Shown: one piece after another, positions 13,570 to 21,003 of the stretch
How positions within the stretch are numbered: the stretch's first letter is position 1
Layout of the letters: each line of letters opens with the position of its first letter
Source: a virus
Virus record (IMG/VR): IMGVR_UViG_3300044515_000017
Span: 1 to 31,601 of that record
Length of the DNA: 31,601 nucleotides
Direction: 5' to 3' (one strand)
Translations under genes and position numbers: made by a program
Notes under the pieces: generated by a model
What the model saw: only the letters and a program-made list of their open reading frames with translations
What the model was told of the DNA's origin: nothing
Database searches by the model: none

Positions 13570-14096
13570 GCTGCACCCTCGTCATACCGACGCCGCCCGT
13601 TGGGCTTTACCACAGGCGCATCTACCACATTACGCACAGCAGGCTCCGTCAGGCGCGGCACATCTGCCACCCGTGGCGCATCCTCAACCGTCCCCGCTCC
13701 CAGCGCCGCCATCGCCATAGTGATCGCGGTTGTCAAGGCGCTCTGCGACACGTCCACCTTGACGGTATGGGTCGTGTGTCCGCTCACCTCTGCCTGCACA
13801 TCGACGCGGTTACCGAAGTACGCACGCGATATCGGCGAGCGCTCAAGAAACCACATGTCTGCCTTGGGGTCGCCCGCCAGCGCCGCGTCCTCGATACGCT
13901 TGATCCTGCGGTAGACGCTCTCGGCCTCGGCCTCCTCCACTGCGCGACGCAGATGGGGGCTCATGCGTAGCCAGCGAAAGAACGTCTGCGAGGTGACGCC
14001 GACCGCCGGTCCTGCCAACGTGCGCGGTGTGCCCATGCGGATCACGTCGAGCATGGACGCCTCGACGGCGGGGCGGTTGGCGATGGGCGCGCCCAC
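13566..14096 (-). CDS. terS: Terminase small subunit
   Basis: 176 residues from a GTG that overlaps the upstream stop by one base (TAGTG). The N-terminal HTH (MGTPRTLAGPAVGVTSQTFF, RWLRMSPHLR) recognises packaging sites. The following helix pair EEAEAESVYRRIKRIEDAAL, GDPKADMWFLERS matches the common terS core in which the alanine helix ends in WFLER. The C-terminal 60 residues are variable. TerS oligomers bind the pac or cos site and deliver DNA to TerL. The neighbourhood (ribbon gene, then terL) supports the call. Confidence 0.85.
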   Translation of the reverse strand: MGAPIANRPAVEASMLDVIRMGTPRTLAGPAVGVTSQTFFRWLRMSPHLRRAVEEAEAESVYRRIKRIEDAALAGDPKADMWFLERSPISRAYFGNRVDVQAEVSGHTTHTVKVDVSQSALTTAITMAMAALGAGTVEDAPRVADVPRLTEPAVRNVVDAPVVKPNGRRRYDEGAA

Positions 14097-14677
14097 TACT
14101 CTCGCCCCCACGGCCACCACGCACGCCAGCGGGGCTCTGCGGGCAGCGTGTAGGTACTGTCGCCCGTAGTGCCGATCTGTTCGCCGTACTCCGCGGCGTA
14201 GTGCTCGATGCCGGAGCGCGGGATGATCGGCAGTCCGTAGCGCTGCGACGCACGTTCGAGCAGGGTTCGCCAGCGGACCATGTCCACCTCGCCTCGTGAC
14301 CTGAACGGATACCATGCGTCCTCGGTCAGCAGACAGAGCGGTTGGGCGTACTCCGCACGAATGGTCTGTGCCTTGCTCGTGCCGTGGTACGTGCTGCCGT
14401 ACATGGTCGCCACACCGATGACGGGGTCCTGCACCGTGCTGATCGACCCACGCCAGAGTTCGTCGAAGATGCCGGCCAGCGTGGTTCGGGCGTAGATACC
14501 GCAGCGGCATGGCCCGTATGGTGCTGCGTGGTCAGGATGCCGGCCGGTCATGATGGGCTGCCTGCACTCTGCGACCAACTGCGCACCGACCGGCCACGTG
14601 ACGAACTCGAAGATGCTCAGCAGCCGTCCGAGTTCGTCAACCCTCCACGCGCGGTATCCGACGATAGGCGCACTCAT
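14096..14677 (-). CDS. Conserved-type phage protein, YRAW...CGIYA (193 aa)
   Basis: ATG start in an ATGA overlap. Begins PIVGYRAWRVDELGRLLSIF with WPVGAQLVAEC, then HAAPYGPCRCGIYARTTLAG. This Cys/His pattern (YRAW at the start, then H-x-AP-x-C-x-CGIYA) is typical of small actinobacterial and actinophage proteins of unknown function. The C-terminus has EIGTTGDSTYTLP-like beta segments and ends in a Trp-rich tail (PRWRAWWPWGRE). Probably a metal-binding adaptor; the exact role is unknown. Confidence 0.7.
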   Translation of the reverse strand: MSAPIVGYRAWRVDELGRLLSIFEFVTWPVGAQLVAECRQPIMTGRHPDHAAPYGPCRCGIYARTTLAGIFDELWRGSISTVQDPVIGVATMYGSTYHGTSKAQTIRAEYAQPLCLLTEDAWYPFRSRGEVDMVRWRTLLERASQRYGLPIIPRSGIEHYAAEYGEQIGTTGDSTYTLPAEPRWRAWWPWGRE

Positions 14678-14775
14678 GCAGGCACGGGCTCCGCGGGCTC
14701 GGGGACGGGCATGGGGATGACGATGGGCTCGGGTGCGCCCCGCTCGTCCAGCCGCTCGTCCTCGTCGCGTCTCAC
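14674..14775 (-). CDS. Acidic Pro-rich micro-protein (33 aa)
   Basis: GTG start overlaps the upstream stop (GTGA) and the stop overlaps the next start (ATGA), which supports translation. Sequence: RRDEDERLDERGAPEP then a Pro-Val/Glu-Pro run (VIPMPVPEPAEPVP). Low complexity and disordered; could be a linker peptide or a coupling ORF. Function unknown. Confidence 0.5.
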   Translation of the reverse strand: MRRDEDERLDERGAPEPIVIPMPVPEPAEPVPA

Positions 14776-15188
14776 GTGCGTACCCTCCCCAAGGACGGAG
14801 GCGCCAGCGATGCAGCCCGCATGTCCTCCTCGGCCACCTGCCTGCCCTTCATGTAGCGTGCCCGGACGTCACACAGGAACGAGGCGATCCACAGGAAGTC
14901 GGCGGACGGCGGAACACCAGCAGACGCGTCCAGTGATGCGCCGCCGTCTGGCGGAATGGTCACCATGGCGAGCGTGTACGTGCCGGGGAGTTCGCGACCG
15001 TCGATCACCAACCCGCCACCCTGCGCGAACACAGAAACGTTCAGCCGGTACGTGCTGTCACCCTCGAGAGCGAGCACCCTTGACGCCACGATGAGGTGAT
15101 AGAGGCCAGCGCCGTTGCCTGGGATCCAACGCACGTCGAGCGGGGCATCTGGGCTGGCGAACGCGAGGATGTAGGGGTGGGTGGTCAC
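14772..15188 (-). CDS. Hypothetical beta-rich protein (138 aa)
   Basis: GTG start in a GTGA overlap. The chain looks like a beta sandwich: TTHPYILAFASPDAPLDVRW, LYHLIVASRVLALEGDSTYR, LNVSVFAQGGGLVIDGRELP, GTYTLAMVTIP, then a helical end with ADFLWIASFLCDVRARYMKG. The DSTY-x-L step also occurs in the products of 14096-14677 and 26827-27405. Function unknown. Confidence 0.65.
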   Translation of the reverse strand: MTTHPYILAFASPDAPLDVRWIPGNGAGLYHLIVASRVLALEGDSTYRLNVSVFAQGGGLVIDGRELPGTYTLAMVTIPPDGGASLDASAGVPPSADFLWIASFLCDVRARYMKGRQVAEEDMRAASLAPPSLGRVRT

Positions 15189-15412
15189 AGGTGCTGCCCC
15201 GCCTCGTCGTATGCCGCGCCTTCCAGCCACGCGATGTTCGCCATGGCCACGGTGCTGGTCTGCGTGACGATCGGCCCCAGGTCCGCGACGAACCGGCGGC
15301 AGTACGCCTGCTCGTCCTCGTCCGTCTCGACGTGCTGGCGATACCACTGACGGGCGTTGCGGTAGCGGGCCACGAGCTCGGGGTAGACGCTCTGGGTAGG
15401 CGTGTCGGTCAT
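15185..15412 (-). CDS. Small protein paralogous to the 8330-8614 product (75 aa)
   Basis: ATGA start with the next gene. Helical: VYPELVARYRNARQWYRQHV and EQAYCRRFVADLGPIVTQTS. The shared L/MVxRYxxARxxYR then YCxRFVA-x2-G-x-I pattern with 8330-8614 shows duplication. It lacks the extra acidic N-terminus of the other copy. Function unknown. Confidence 0.65.
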   Translation of the reverse strand: MTDTPTQSVYPELVARYRNARQWYRQHVETDEDEQAYCRRFVADLGPIVTQTSTVAMANIAWLEGAAYDEAGQHL

Positions 15413-15627
15413 ACAGTCGCTCCGGGCTTGTCCAACTCAGCCGTCCACTCAGCCGTCAGCGCGGCCTGCTCTGCCTTGCTCATAGTCGAGGTCGTGTAGG
15501 GCACACTGATATCGGTCAGAGAGCAGTCAACATGGACGGGTGGACGACCAGCGAGTACCCACCGGATGTACCCGATGCGGTCACGCACCCTCCAAAACGT
15601 CCTACGAAGCATAAGAGGCACCGTCAC
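15409..15627 (-). CDS. Hypothetical protein (72 aa)
   Basis: GTG start in a GTGA overlap (GTG ACG GTG CCT). N-terminal basic helix TVPLMLRRTFWRVRDRIGYI, then VHVDCSLTDISVPYTTST and a C-terminal helix SKAEQAALTAEWTAELDKPG. No known domain. Confidence 0.6.
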   Translation of the reverse strand: MTVPLMLRRTFWRVRDRIGYIRWVLAGRPPVHVDCSLTDISVPYTTSTMSKAEQAALTAEWTAELDKPGATV

Positions 15628-15836
15628 GTGAACAACACCTCCACCGACCTCGTGCACTGAAGGCATCCGAACATGGGTGGACCGCCACTGGGCTTCGGCA
15701 TCAAGGCAACCATCGCCTCCTTGCACTCCACGCACCGCAGGGTCATGGTGTACGCCGCCACGTCGGCGTCCTCTGGCGGGAACAGAGTGGCGATCTGGGC
15801 CGCGAACGAGATCTCCTCGGTCTGCTCAGCCATCAT
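15624..15836 (-). CDS. Zinc-ribbon mini-protein (70 aa)
   Basis: Start at an ATG (tandem ATGATG, 15836/15833) just inside the end of the ParB-like gene. Contains RCVECKEAMVALMPKPSGGP, then FGCLQCTRSVEVLF: two CxxC knuckles 21 residues apart, a clear ribbon. Zinc binding is likely; function unknown. Confidence 0.65.
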   Translation of the reverse strand: MMAEQTEEISFAAQIATLFPPEDADVAAYTMTLRCVECKEAMVALMPKPSGGPPMFGCLQCTRSVEVLFT

Positions 15837-16815
15837 CGCCACCCAAGGCACGCACTGCCGCCAGCGCCTCGCCCATGGCCACCCGAGACTGATGCGTCAG
15901 TCTACGCAGAAGATCGTCCACCGCTTCCTCCGTTGGCGCGCACTGCAGGATGAAACTCGGCTCCCGCCACTCGCTCTCACGCGGGTAGAACCGCTCCTCG
16001 CCACCAATGAGCCGCCTGCGTGCCGTTGGGTTAGGGGCTTGGTACCGGAAGGTGACCGTGCAGGCGATCATGCGCAGATGGTCAGACACGTCGAGGGCGG
16101 CTGGGTCGAAGTTTTCGTCCTCGTCGTCGGGCTCGTCAGGACCGTTACCGTTGAGCTTGCGCCGCGCTTCGGACACCGACCGAGCCTTGCCCTCATGGAT
16201 CGCCTCTGCCACGCGCTCCTGCTCTTCGGTGTCGAGTCGCCCCAGGGTGAGAAGGTCGGTCTGACTGTTCGCCACGCCCGTCGACCGGATGGCGTCGCGG
16301 ATCTCCCGAGGGAGACGCATGACGATCTCCACCCGCATCCTTGCGGTCCGCTCTCCCAGCCCAACCTGCTCCGCGATGGCCTTCGTGGTCATGGGAGGTC
16401 CGGCAACATTTGCCGGTCCTACTTCTGTGTGTTGGTTGTTGCCGCGTTCGGCTCGTAGACCCATCTGCCGAAGGATCTCGCTCCGTCTTACGAGATGCTC
16501 GCCCTGCTCAAGAATGGTCAGCGAGTGGTGCTGTAAGTTCTCGTCGATCTCTGCGAGTTCGGCATCGAGCGGGTCATAGTCCTTCACCAACGCAGGGATG
16601 GCCGACCACCCGAGGGACTTGCAGGACAGCAGGCGGTGGTACCCACATACAAGGATCCAACCCGAGTCGTCGGCCCTGACCGTGATCGGGTTGAGCAATC
16701 CAGACCGCTGGACGCTCTGCTGGAGTTCGGAGAAGTCCGACCGCTCACGCTTGCGCGGCAACTCCACCGTGATCTGGTCGATGGGCAGCAGTACGTACTC
16801 AGAGGCCATGATCAC
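15826..16815 (-). CDS. ParB-like DNA-binding protein
   Basis: 329 residues from the GTG of a GTGA overlap; an ATG at 16809 is an alternative start. The N-terminal ParB/Srx-like domain shows LPIDQITVELPRKRERSDFS, LNPITVRADDSGW and the nucleotide-binding GYHRLLSCKSLGWSAIP (about 58-74; GxHRxxA in ParB). Residues 155-185 form an HTH (TTKAIAEQVGLGERTARMRV). The C-terminal third is an acidic linker (DEPDDEDENFD) then an unassigned domain (HLRMIACTVTFRYQAP...EAVDDLLRRLTHQS). No ParA ATPase was seen, so it may be a regulator or nuclease-like ParB rather than a segregation protein. Divergent from the translocase operon and flanked by a palindrome-rich control region. Confidence 0.8.
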   Translation of the reverse strand: MIMASEYVLLPIDQITVELPRKRERSDFSELQQSVQRSGLLNPITVRADDSGWILVCGYHRLLSCKSLGWSAIPALVKDYDPLDAELAEIDENLQHHSLTILEQGEHLVRRSEILRQMGLRAERGNNQHTEVGPANVAGPPMTTKAIAEQVGLGERTARMRVEIVMRLPREIRDAIRSTGVANSQTDLLTLGRLDTEEQERVAEAIHEGKARSVSEARRKLNGNGPDEPDDEDENFDPAALDVSDHLRMIACTVTFRYQAPNPTARRRLIGGEERFYPRESEWREPSFILQCAPTEEAVDDLLRRLTHQSRVAMGEALAAVRALGGDDG

Positions 16816-17162
16816 CGTCCCGAGGCATACACATGCTCTAGCTTGCGAAGCCCCCGCGAGTTGCGCACGGCGGCCAGGGCACACACCGGGCACCGCGTGG
16901 GCTGCCGACCTCGGTGTAGGACGCAGTGCAGTGCCCGCCCCTCATCCCCGAAGATATCCGCGAGTTCGCCCACCGCTGCAATAGCATCCTCGGTGAGCTT
17001 CTGTTTCCGCAGAACCTTGCCGTCAGCGTGGATGCTGTCGAGATGGCGATCGGCGTCTGCCATGGCGGCTGTGTATGCGAGCGGCGAGGTGCTGAGCGGT
17101 CGGGTGGACCTTGTGGCTCCGCTCACTGGCGGGCAACCGCTCCAGTCCGTGCAAGCCGACAC
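16812..17162 (-). CDS. Leading gene of the leftward operon, CxxC protein (116 or 83 aa)
   Basis: Two starts compete. A GTG at 17162 lies seven bases after TATCTT, the geometry of a leaderless message, and gives MSACTDWSGCPPVSG... (116 aa). An internal ATG at 17063 gives the 83-residue core MADADRHLDSIHADGKVLRK with no clear ribosome site. The C-terminal part holds HCVLHRGRQPTRCPVCALAA, a Cys/His cluster, then a basic helix. Function unknown; coupled to the ParB-like gene by GTGA. Confidence 0.6.
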   Translation of the reverse strand: MSACTDWSGCPPVSGATRSTRPLSTSPLAYTAAMADADRHLDSIHADGKVLRKQKLTEDAIAAVGELADIFGDEGRALHCVLHRGRQPTRCPVCALAAVRNSRGLRKLEHVYASGR

Positions 17163-17404
17163 ACTGCGAAAGATAGCACCTACGCAGGGTAGTCGTGCAA
17201 CCCGAGTGCAAACCCGTGGTCTCGGGTGCCCTCCGTGGCCTCGCGCGTACGCGGGTAGCGCGCACTAGGCGCGCATCACGCCACGCCTGCACGGGCTCGC
17301 GCACGAGGCACTGGAGTTCCGTGGTATCGCGACCCCCTAGCCTCACAGCCTCACGGCCCTGTATGATCCACGTCAACACCAACCCACCAGCGGAGACCCA
17401 GCCC
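17163..17404. promoter_or_regulatory. Divergent control region with inverted repeats
   Basis: Leftward: an extended -10 TGC-TATCTT (minus, 17178-17170) with TTGCAC about 19 bases upstream (17200-17195). Rightward: TATGAT at 17362-17367 followed by GGAGA before the ATG at 17405. Between them: ACCCGAG-(14)-CTCGGGT at 17200-17227, the palindrome CGCGTACGCG at 17244-17253, and GCGCGC-ACTAG-GCGCGC at 17258-17274. The ParB-like protein encoded next door is an obvious candidate binder, but that is inference. Confidence 0.55.
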
Positions 17405-17626
17405 ATGCCCAAGACCAACCTCGCAGTCGCCCCGGACCACTCGGTCGGTCCGGAGGAGAACCATCGCACCGTCACCGTCATCTTCGAGTCCGATATGGCT
17501 TGGGATGAGTTCGGAGAGCTGGTCAAGTACCTCAAGCGGCGCGTCGGGTCTAACGAGGCCACCCGGGTGCGCGTCACGGACGAGAACGGCAACCCTCTCC
17601 GTGCTCGCCTCACCGGCAGCTTCTGA
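17405..17626 (+). CDS. Hypothetical small protein (73 aa)
   Basis: GGAGA about nine bases before the ATG supports this start; an in-frame ATG at 17363 overlaps the -10 element and is unlikely. Sequence HRTVTVIFESDMAWDEFGEL, VKYLKRRVGS, TRVRVTDENGNPLRARL: strand, helix, strand. First gene of the translocase operon. No family recognised. Confidence 0.7.
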   Translation: MPKTNLAVAPDHSVGPEENHRTVTVIFESDMAWDEFGELVKYLKRRVGSNEATRVRVTDENGNPLRARLTGSF

Positions 17627-17645
17627 ACTCGGAGGCAAGGCGGGA

Positions 17646-17879
17646 GTGAGGAAGCACATCGGGATACATGCCTACTTCACCCACGCTGAGCGTGACTGGC
17701 TCCGCGAGATGGGCGATACGGCTCACGACCTGTACAAGAACTCAGTCCCAGTGCCCTCCAAGCTCTACTCGCTCTCACGGGTGATCCGTGCCTCTGTCCG
17801 GGTGGCGATGCGTCACCCGGACGAGGTGCTGGAGGCGGTGCGGGCGGACGCAGCGAACGCCGAGGAGGACGACGGATGA
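17646..17879 (+). CDS. Hypothetical helical protein (77 aa)
   Basis: GTG start after GGAGG (17631-17635). KHIGIHAYFTHAERDWLREM, then PVPSKLYSLSRVIRASVRVA and an acidic tail DAANAEEDDG. The region SKLYSLSRVIRASVRVAMRH is basic and could bind DNA. It overlaps the next gene by ATGA. Unknown family. Confidence 0.7.
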   Translation: MRKHIGIHAYFTHAERDWLREMGDTAHDLYKNSVPVPSKLYSLSRVIRASVRVAMRHPDEVLEAVRADAANAEEDDG

Positions 17880-18175
17880 TCCCCGCAGCCATCCTGCTCG
17901 TGATCGCAGCGGCCGGTTTCGACGCGGTAGTGCACGTCCCGATCGAGCAAGCCCTCGCGGTGTTCGTCGGCCTCCCGCTGTTCCTGCTCGGCTTCGCGTG
18001 GGTACTCGTCCGCATCACCCAGCCCCCCGTTGCCCGCCCTGTTCGGCGTCCCGTGCGTGGTGAGGTCGTCGTGTCTCGACCGCCCGTCTACCGCATCGCC
18101 GATACCCAGTACGGCACGCCCATCCCCGCACCTCGCCTGCGGATCCTCCGAGGCGACAGGAACGACGCGCCATGA
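17876..18175 (+). CDS. Two-TM small membrane protein (99 aa)
   Basis: ATGA start. Two N-terminal hydrophobic helices (PAAILLVIAAAGFDAVVHVP; ALAVFVGLPLFLLGFAWVLV) then a basic Pro/Arg-rich cytoplasmic tail (RPVRRPVRGEVVVSRPP). Placed just before a membrane-anchored ATPase, so it may be a membrane partner of that protein. This is inference from position. Confidence 0.7.
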   Translation: MIPAAILLVIAAAGFDAVVHVPIEQALAVFVGLPLFLLGFAWVLVRITQPPVARPVRRPVRGEVVVSRPPVYRIADTQYGTPIPAPRLRILRGDRNDAP

Positions 18176-18465
18176 GCAAGATCGACCCGACGCGGTACTG
18201 CGGCCATCCACTTTGCTCCGGGCATGTCCACGACGGGGCGGACCCGCGCGACTCCCGCATCGCTGAATTGAAAGAGAACAAGGTTCGCCTCGCGAACCTG
18301 TGCGAGACGTCCCAGAGGCTAAGCGATCGCTTCCTGGAACGAGCACGCACCGCATGGGATCTACTGACCGAGGCGCTGGAGGTAGGGCTGAACCCTGACA
18401 ACTTCGATAGCGTCGGCTTGGAGGCACGCATCCGCTCCGAACTCATGGATGAGCCACTGCCATGA
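18172..18465 (+). CDS. Coiled-coil-like protein with N-terminal Cys/His cluster (97 aa)
   Basis: ATGA start. N-terminus: RYCGHPLCSGHVHDGADPRD, a C-x-H-x-C-x-H cluster of possible metal-binding type, then a long helix (SRIAELKENKVRLANLCETS ... ARTAWDLLTEALEVG). Probably an oligomeric adaptor. Function unknown. Confidence 0.65.
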   Translation: MSKIDPTRYCGHPLCSGHVHDGADPRDSRIAELKENKVRLANLCETSQRLSDRFLERARTAWDLLTEALEVGLNPDNFDSVGLEARIRSELMDEPLP

Positions 18466-20210
18466 GCGTGCTTTACGGCGGCGGGTTGGTCGCGGCCCTC
18501 GGGTTCTGCGGCCTCGGCCTCGGCTACGCGGTGAACGCGATCAACACGCCCGCCCCCACCCCCGCGCAGATCCGCATCCAAGAGAAGGCACAGGCCCTGC
18601 ACCTCAGCCAAGAGCAGCAGCAGGCCCAGATTGACGCTCTGAACGCCAAGCTGGACTCGGAGTGGCACTTCGACCGTGCCTCAACGTGGCTGCGACTGCT
18701 GGAGATCGGCGGTCTTGCCACCCTGACCGTCTGCATCCCAGCAGGAGCCTTGGGCGGTACCGCTTGGCTCATCCACCACAGCCGCAAGGAACTGCCGACC
18801 AAGGATCTCCGCGTTGGGCTCCGGGGGATGGACTACGAGCAGAAGCGGACGATCCTTCGCGATCGGCTGCACGTCGCCGCCATTGCGGCCGGCAACCCCG
18901 CACTGCCGAAAAACCTCGCGCACCTGCACACCGTCCAGTCCCCACGGATCACTGGCGGTCAGGCCAATCTCGTTGAGGAGCCACCGCTGACCATCTCCCG
19001 TATCCCTGACGTGCCGAGTGTGGGACGGCTGATCCAGTCCGGCGAGATCGGCGGTAACCGACCGCTCCTGTTCGGCTACGCGGAGACCGGAGGTGTGAGG
19101 CACGAGGGACGGGAGCATTTCTCCATCGCCATCGTCGGCAAGCCAGACTTCGGCAAGTCGAACTCAGGCGGCGTGGTGTTCGCCCAGCACGTCCTCCTCG
19201 GCGCAGACGGCGTCCTCTGCGACCCCCACGCCGGCAACCCGCGCAGCCTCGCCACCCGGCTGGCACCGCTCGAGGAGGCGGGCGTGTTCCTGCTGCCAAC
19301 CGCGGACAGCCCGAAGGAGATCCTATCGGCGGTTAGAACGGTCCACGGAGAGCTCAAGGCGCGAGAGGGACGGCAGAAGCGGTGGCGCAAGGACAACGGC
19401 CCCAGCGTCCCGGCGCCCAAGGATCGGCTCCTCTCGCTCGTCATCGACGAACTGCCAGAGCTGCTCCGCGGCGAGCTTGCCGACGACCTCCCGCCCCTGC
19501 TCGCAGACATCATTCAGGCTGGCCCGAAGATGAACATAGTCGCCTTGCTCATGGGCCAGCAGTGGGCCACTATCGCCGTCGGCGGGGCGATGGTCCGCAA
19601 CTCTATCCCGGCAGCGATCCTCCACAACTGCCGTTCCGTCGATGCCCGAGCGGCCTCCGGGCTCCGCAGCGCGAACATCCCTGATGGCGTCGAGATGCTT
19701 GGGCAAGGCGAGGCGTTCATGGTCGCACCAGGCGTCAGTGCGGTGCGAATCACGGTGCCTCGCCTGGAGGCGGATGACCTCGTCGAGGTGGCGCGACTGG
19801 CCGCAGCGCAGCGCGGGAACGGGCTCGGGAACGGCGCGGACTTACGGTTCCTGCGCCAAGGAACGGCAGTAGGAACGACGATCATGGAGGCTGCGGTTCC
19901 CGCACGGATTTCGGCCGGTTCCGAATACGAATCCGCCGTTCCTCGCGCGGGCGCGCGGGCGCGCGTAGGGGACGAGCGGGCAGACAAGATCATCGCCATG
20001 CTCACGGCCGGCAAGAAAATCCCTGCTATCGCCAAGGCCCTCTACCAGCCCACGGTGGGTACGGAGCGGCTGGTCGGCAACGCCTACTACGCAGCGACCG
20101 ATGAGGTAACCGAGGTGATCGCGGAGTGGGTAGCTGCCAAGGCACAGACCGAAACGCAGCCACCGCTGACCATCCTGCCGATGGACGACGAAGCTAAGGA
20201 GAGCGATTGA
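18462..20210 (+). CDS. Membrane-anchored HerA/FtsK-like DNA translocase ATPase
   Basis: 582 residues. TM helices at about 3-25 and 80-105, with a Gln-rich coiled coil between (EQQQAQIDALNAKL). A P-loop ATPase follows: Walker A GKPDFGKS at 226-233, DPHAGNP at 254-260 (a DPK-like FtsK/TraG step), Walker B LSLVIDE at 324-330, then a helix of MGQQWAT sensor type. The last 80 residues (DERADKIIAMLTAGKKIPAI, AKALYQPT) look like a small helical DNA-binding domain. This resembles the TraB/FtsK/VirD4/HerA group that moves DNA at the membrane, and actinobacterial mobile-element proteins in particular. The usual FtsK gamma domain was not seen. Its job here is inferred: DNA transfer, segregation or defence. 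Confidence 0.8.
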   Translation: MSVLYGGGLVAALGFCGLGLGYAVNAINTPAPTPAQIRIQEKAQALHLSQEQQQAQIDALNAKLDSEWHFDRASTWLRLLEIGGLATLTVCIPAGALGGTAWLIHHSRKELPTKDLRVGLRGMDYEQKRTILRDRLHVAAIAAGNPALPKNLAHLHTVQSPRITGGQANLVEEPPLTISRIPDVPSVGRLIQSGEIGGNRPLLFGYAETGGVRHEGREHFSIAIVGKPDFGKSNSGGVVFAQHVLLGADGVLCDPHAGNPRSLATRLAPLEEAGVFLLPTADSPKEILSAVRTVHGELKAREGRQKRWRKDNGPSVPAPKDRLLSLVIDELPELLRGELADDLPPLLADIIQAGPKMNIVALLMGQQWATIAVGGAMVRNSIPAAILHNCRSVDARAASGLRSANIPDGVEMLGQGEAFMVAPGVSAVRITVPRLEADDLVEVARLAAAQRGNGLGNGADLRFLRQGTAVGTTIMEAAVPARISAGSEYESAVPRAGARARVGDERADKIIAMLTAGKKIPAIAKALYQPTVGTERLVGNAYYAATDEVTEVIAEWVAAKAQTETQPPLTILPMDDEAKESD

Positions 20211-20785
20211 TGGGTGTCGTGTGGCTCGATTGCGAGACGACCGGGCTGGATCCTGAGCGTCACGAGATATGGGAACTCGGGTTCATCGTGGACGTACTCC
20301 CGGGACAGGAGTGGGAGTTTCAGCTTCCCGTCGACCTCTCGCGTGCTGACCCGACCGGGCTGAGGATCGGCAGGTTCTACGAGCGCCGCTACGTCATCGC
20401 TCCGCACATCCCTGTGGCCGACCTCTGTCGCTGGCGGAATACGCCGGACAGCGAGTGGGTCATCACCACCCCGCGGGAGTGTGCCGAGATCGTGGCACGG
20501 CTCCTCGACGGCGAGCACATGGTAGGAGCGGTGCCATCGTTCGACGCTGCGTTCCTGAGCCGCTGGCTGCGGGCGAACGGTCACGCGCCGACGTGGCATT
20601 ATCACCTCGTAGACGTGGAGAACCTTGCCGCTGGCAAGTTGATGATCGAGCCGCCGTGGAATAGCGACGACCTCACGCGTGGGCTGGGGCTTGAGGTGGA
20701 CGAGGCGGGGCGCCACACGGCCATGGGCGACGCGCGCTGGGCGAAGCGGATGTACGAGGCCGTGTTCGCGTGGGAGGGAGAGTGA
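20210..20785 (+). CDS. DnaQ-like DEDDh 3'-5' exonuclease
   Basis: 191 residues; the ATG overlaps the previous stop (TGATG). Motif I WLDCETTG (D7, E9), motif II VPSFDAAFL (D112) and motif III GRHTAMGDA (H169, D174) give the full DEDDh catalytic set of two-metal exonucleases (DnaQ, RNase T, oligoribonuclease group). It should remove nucleotides from DNA or RNA 3' ends. No polymerase domain is fused. Its place between two membrane ATPases suggests end processing of translocated DNA. Confidence 0.85.
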   Translation: MGVVWLDCETTGLDPERHEIWELGFIVDVLPGQEWEFQLPVDLSRADPTGLRIGRFYERRYVIAPHIPVADLCRWRNTPDSEWVITTPRECAEIVARLLDGEHMVGAVPSFDAAFLSRWLRANGHAPTWHYHLVDVENLAAGKLMIEPPWNSDDLTRGLGLEVDEAGRHTAMGDARWAKRMYEAVFAWEGE

Positions 20786-20997
20786 TGGGCGCTGAGTCTC
20801 CAAAAGGCGACGCACCGCGCCGTGAGCACTCCGATGAGTGGTGCGAGGCCCTTGACCGAGAGAGGCGGGCCAAGATCGCAGAGTTGGAGGCAGAGGTGGA
20901 TGCGCTGCGAGCAGAGCGGGATCGCCTGCTCGCCATGTTGGCGCCAGATGAGTACGGGCTGCCGACTGGCCCGGCGCTGGCGCCTGAGGATCGGTGA
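20785..20997 (+). CDS. Coiled-coil protein (70 aa)
   Basis: TGATG overlap sets the start. A strong coiled coil: EWCEALDRERRAKIAELEAE, VDALRAERDRLLAM. The tail is P/G-rich (GLPTGPALAPEDR). No catalytic motif. Probably a small oligomerisation partner of the neighbouring translocases. Confidence 0.7.
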   Translation: MGAESPKGDAPRREHSDEWCEALDRERRAKIAELEAEVDALRAERDRLLAMLAPDEYGLPTGPALAPEDR

Positions 20998-21003
20998 CGC
21001 TGT

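Noticed and set aside
15826-16815. Complete ParABS partition locus
   Set aside because: No ParA-type Walker ATPase beside the ParB-like gene, so a segregation locus is not supported by itself.
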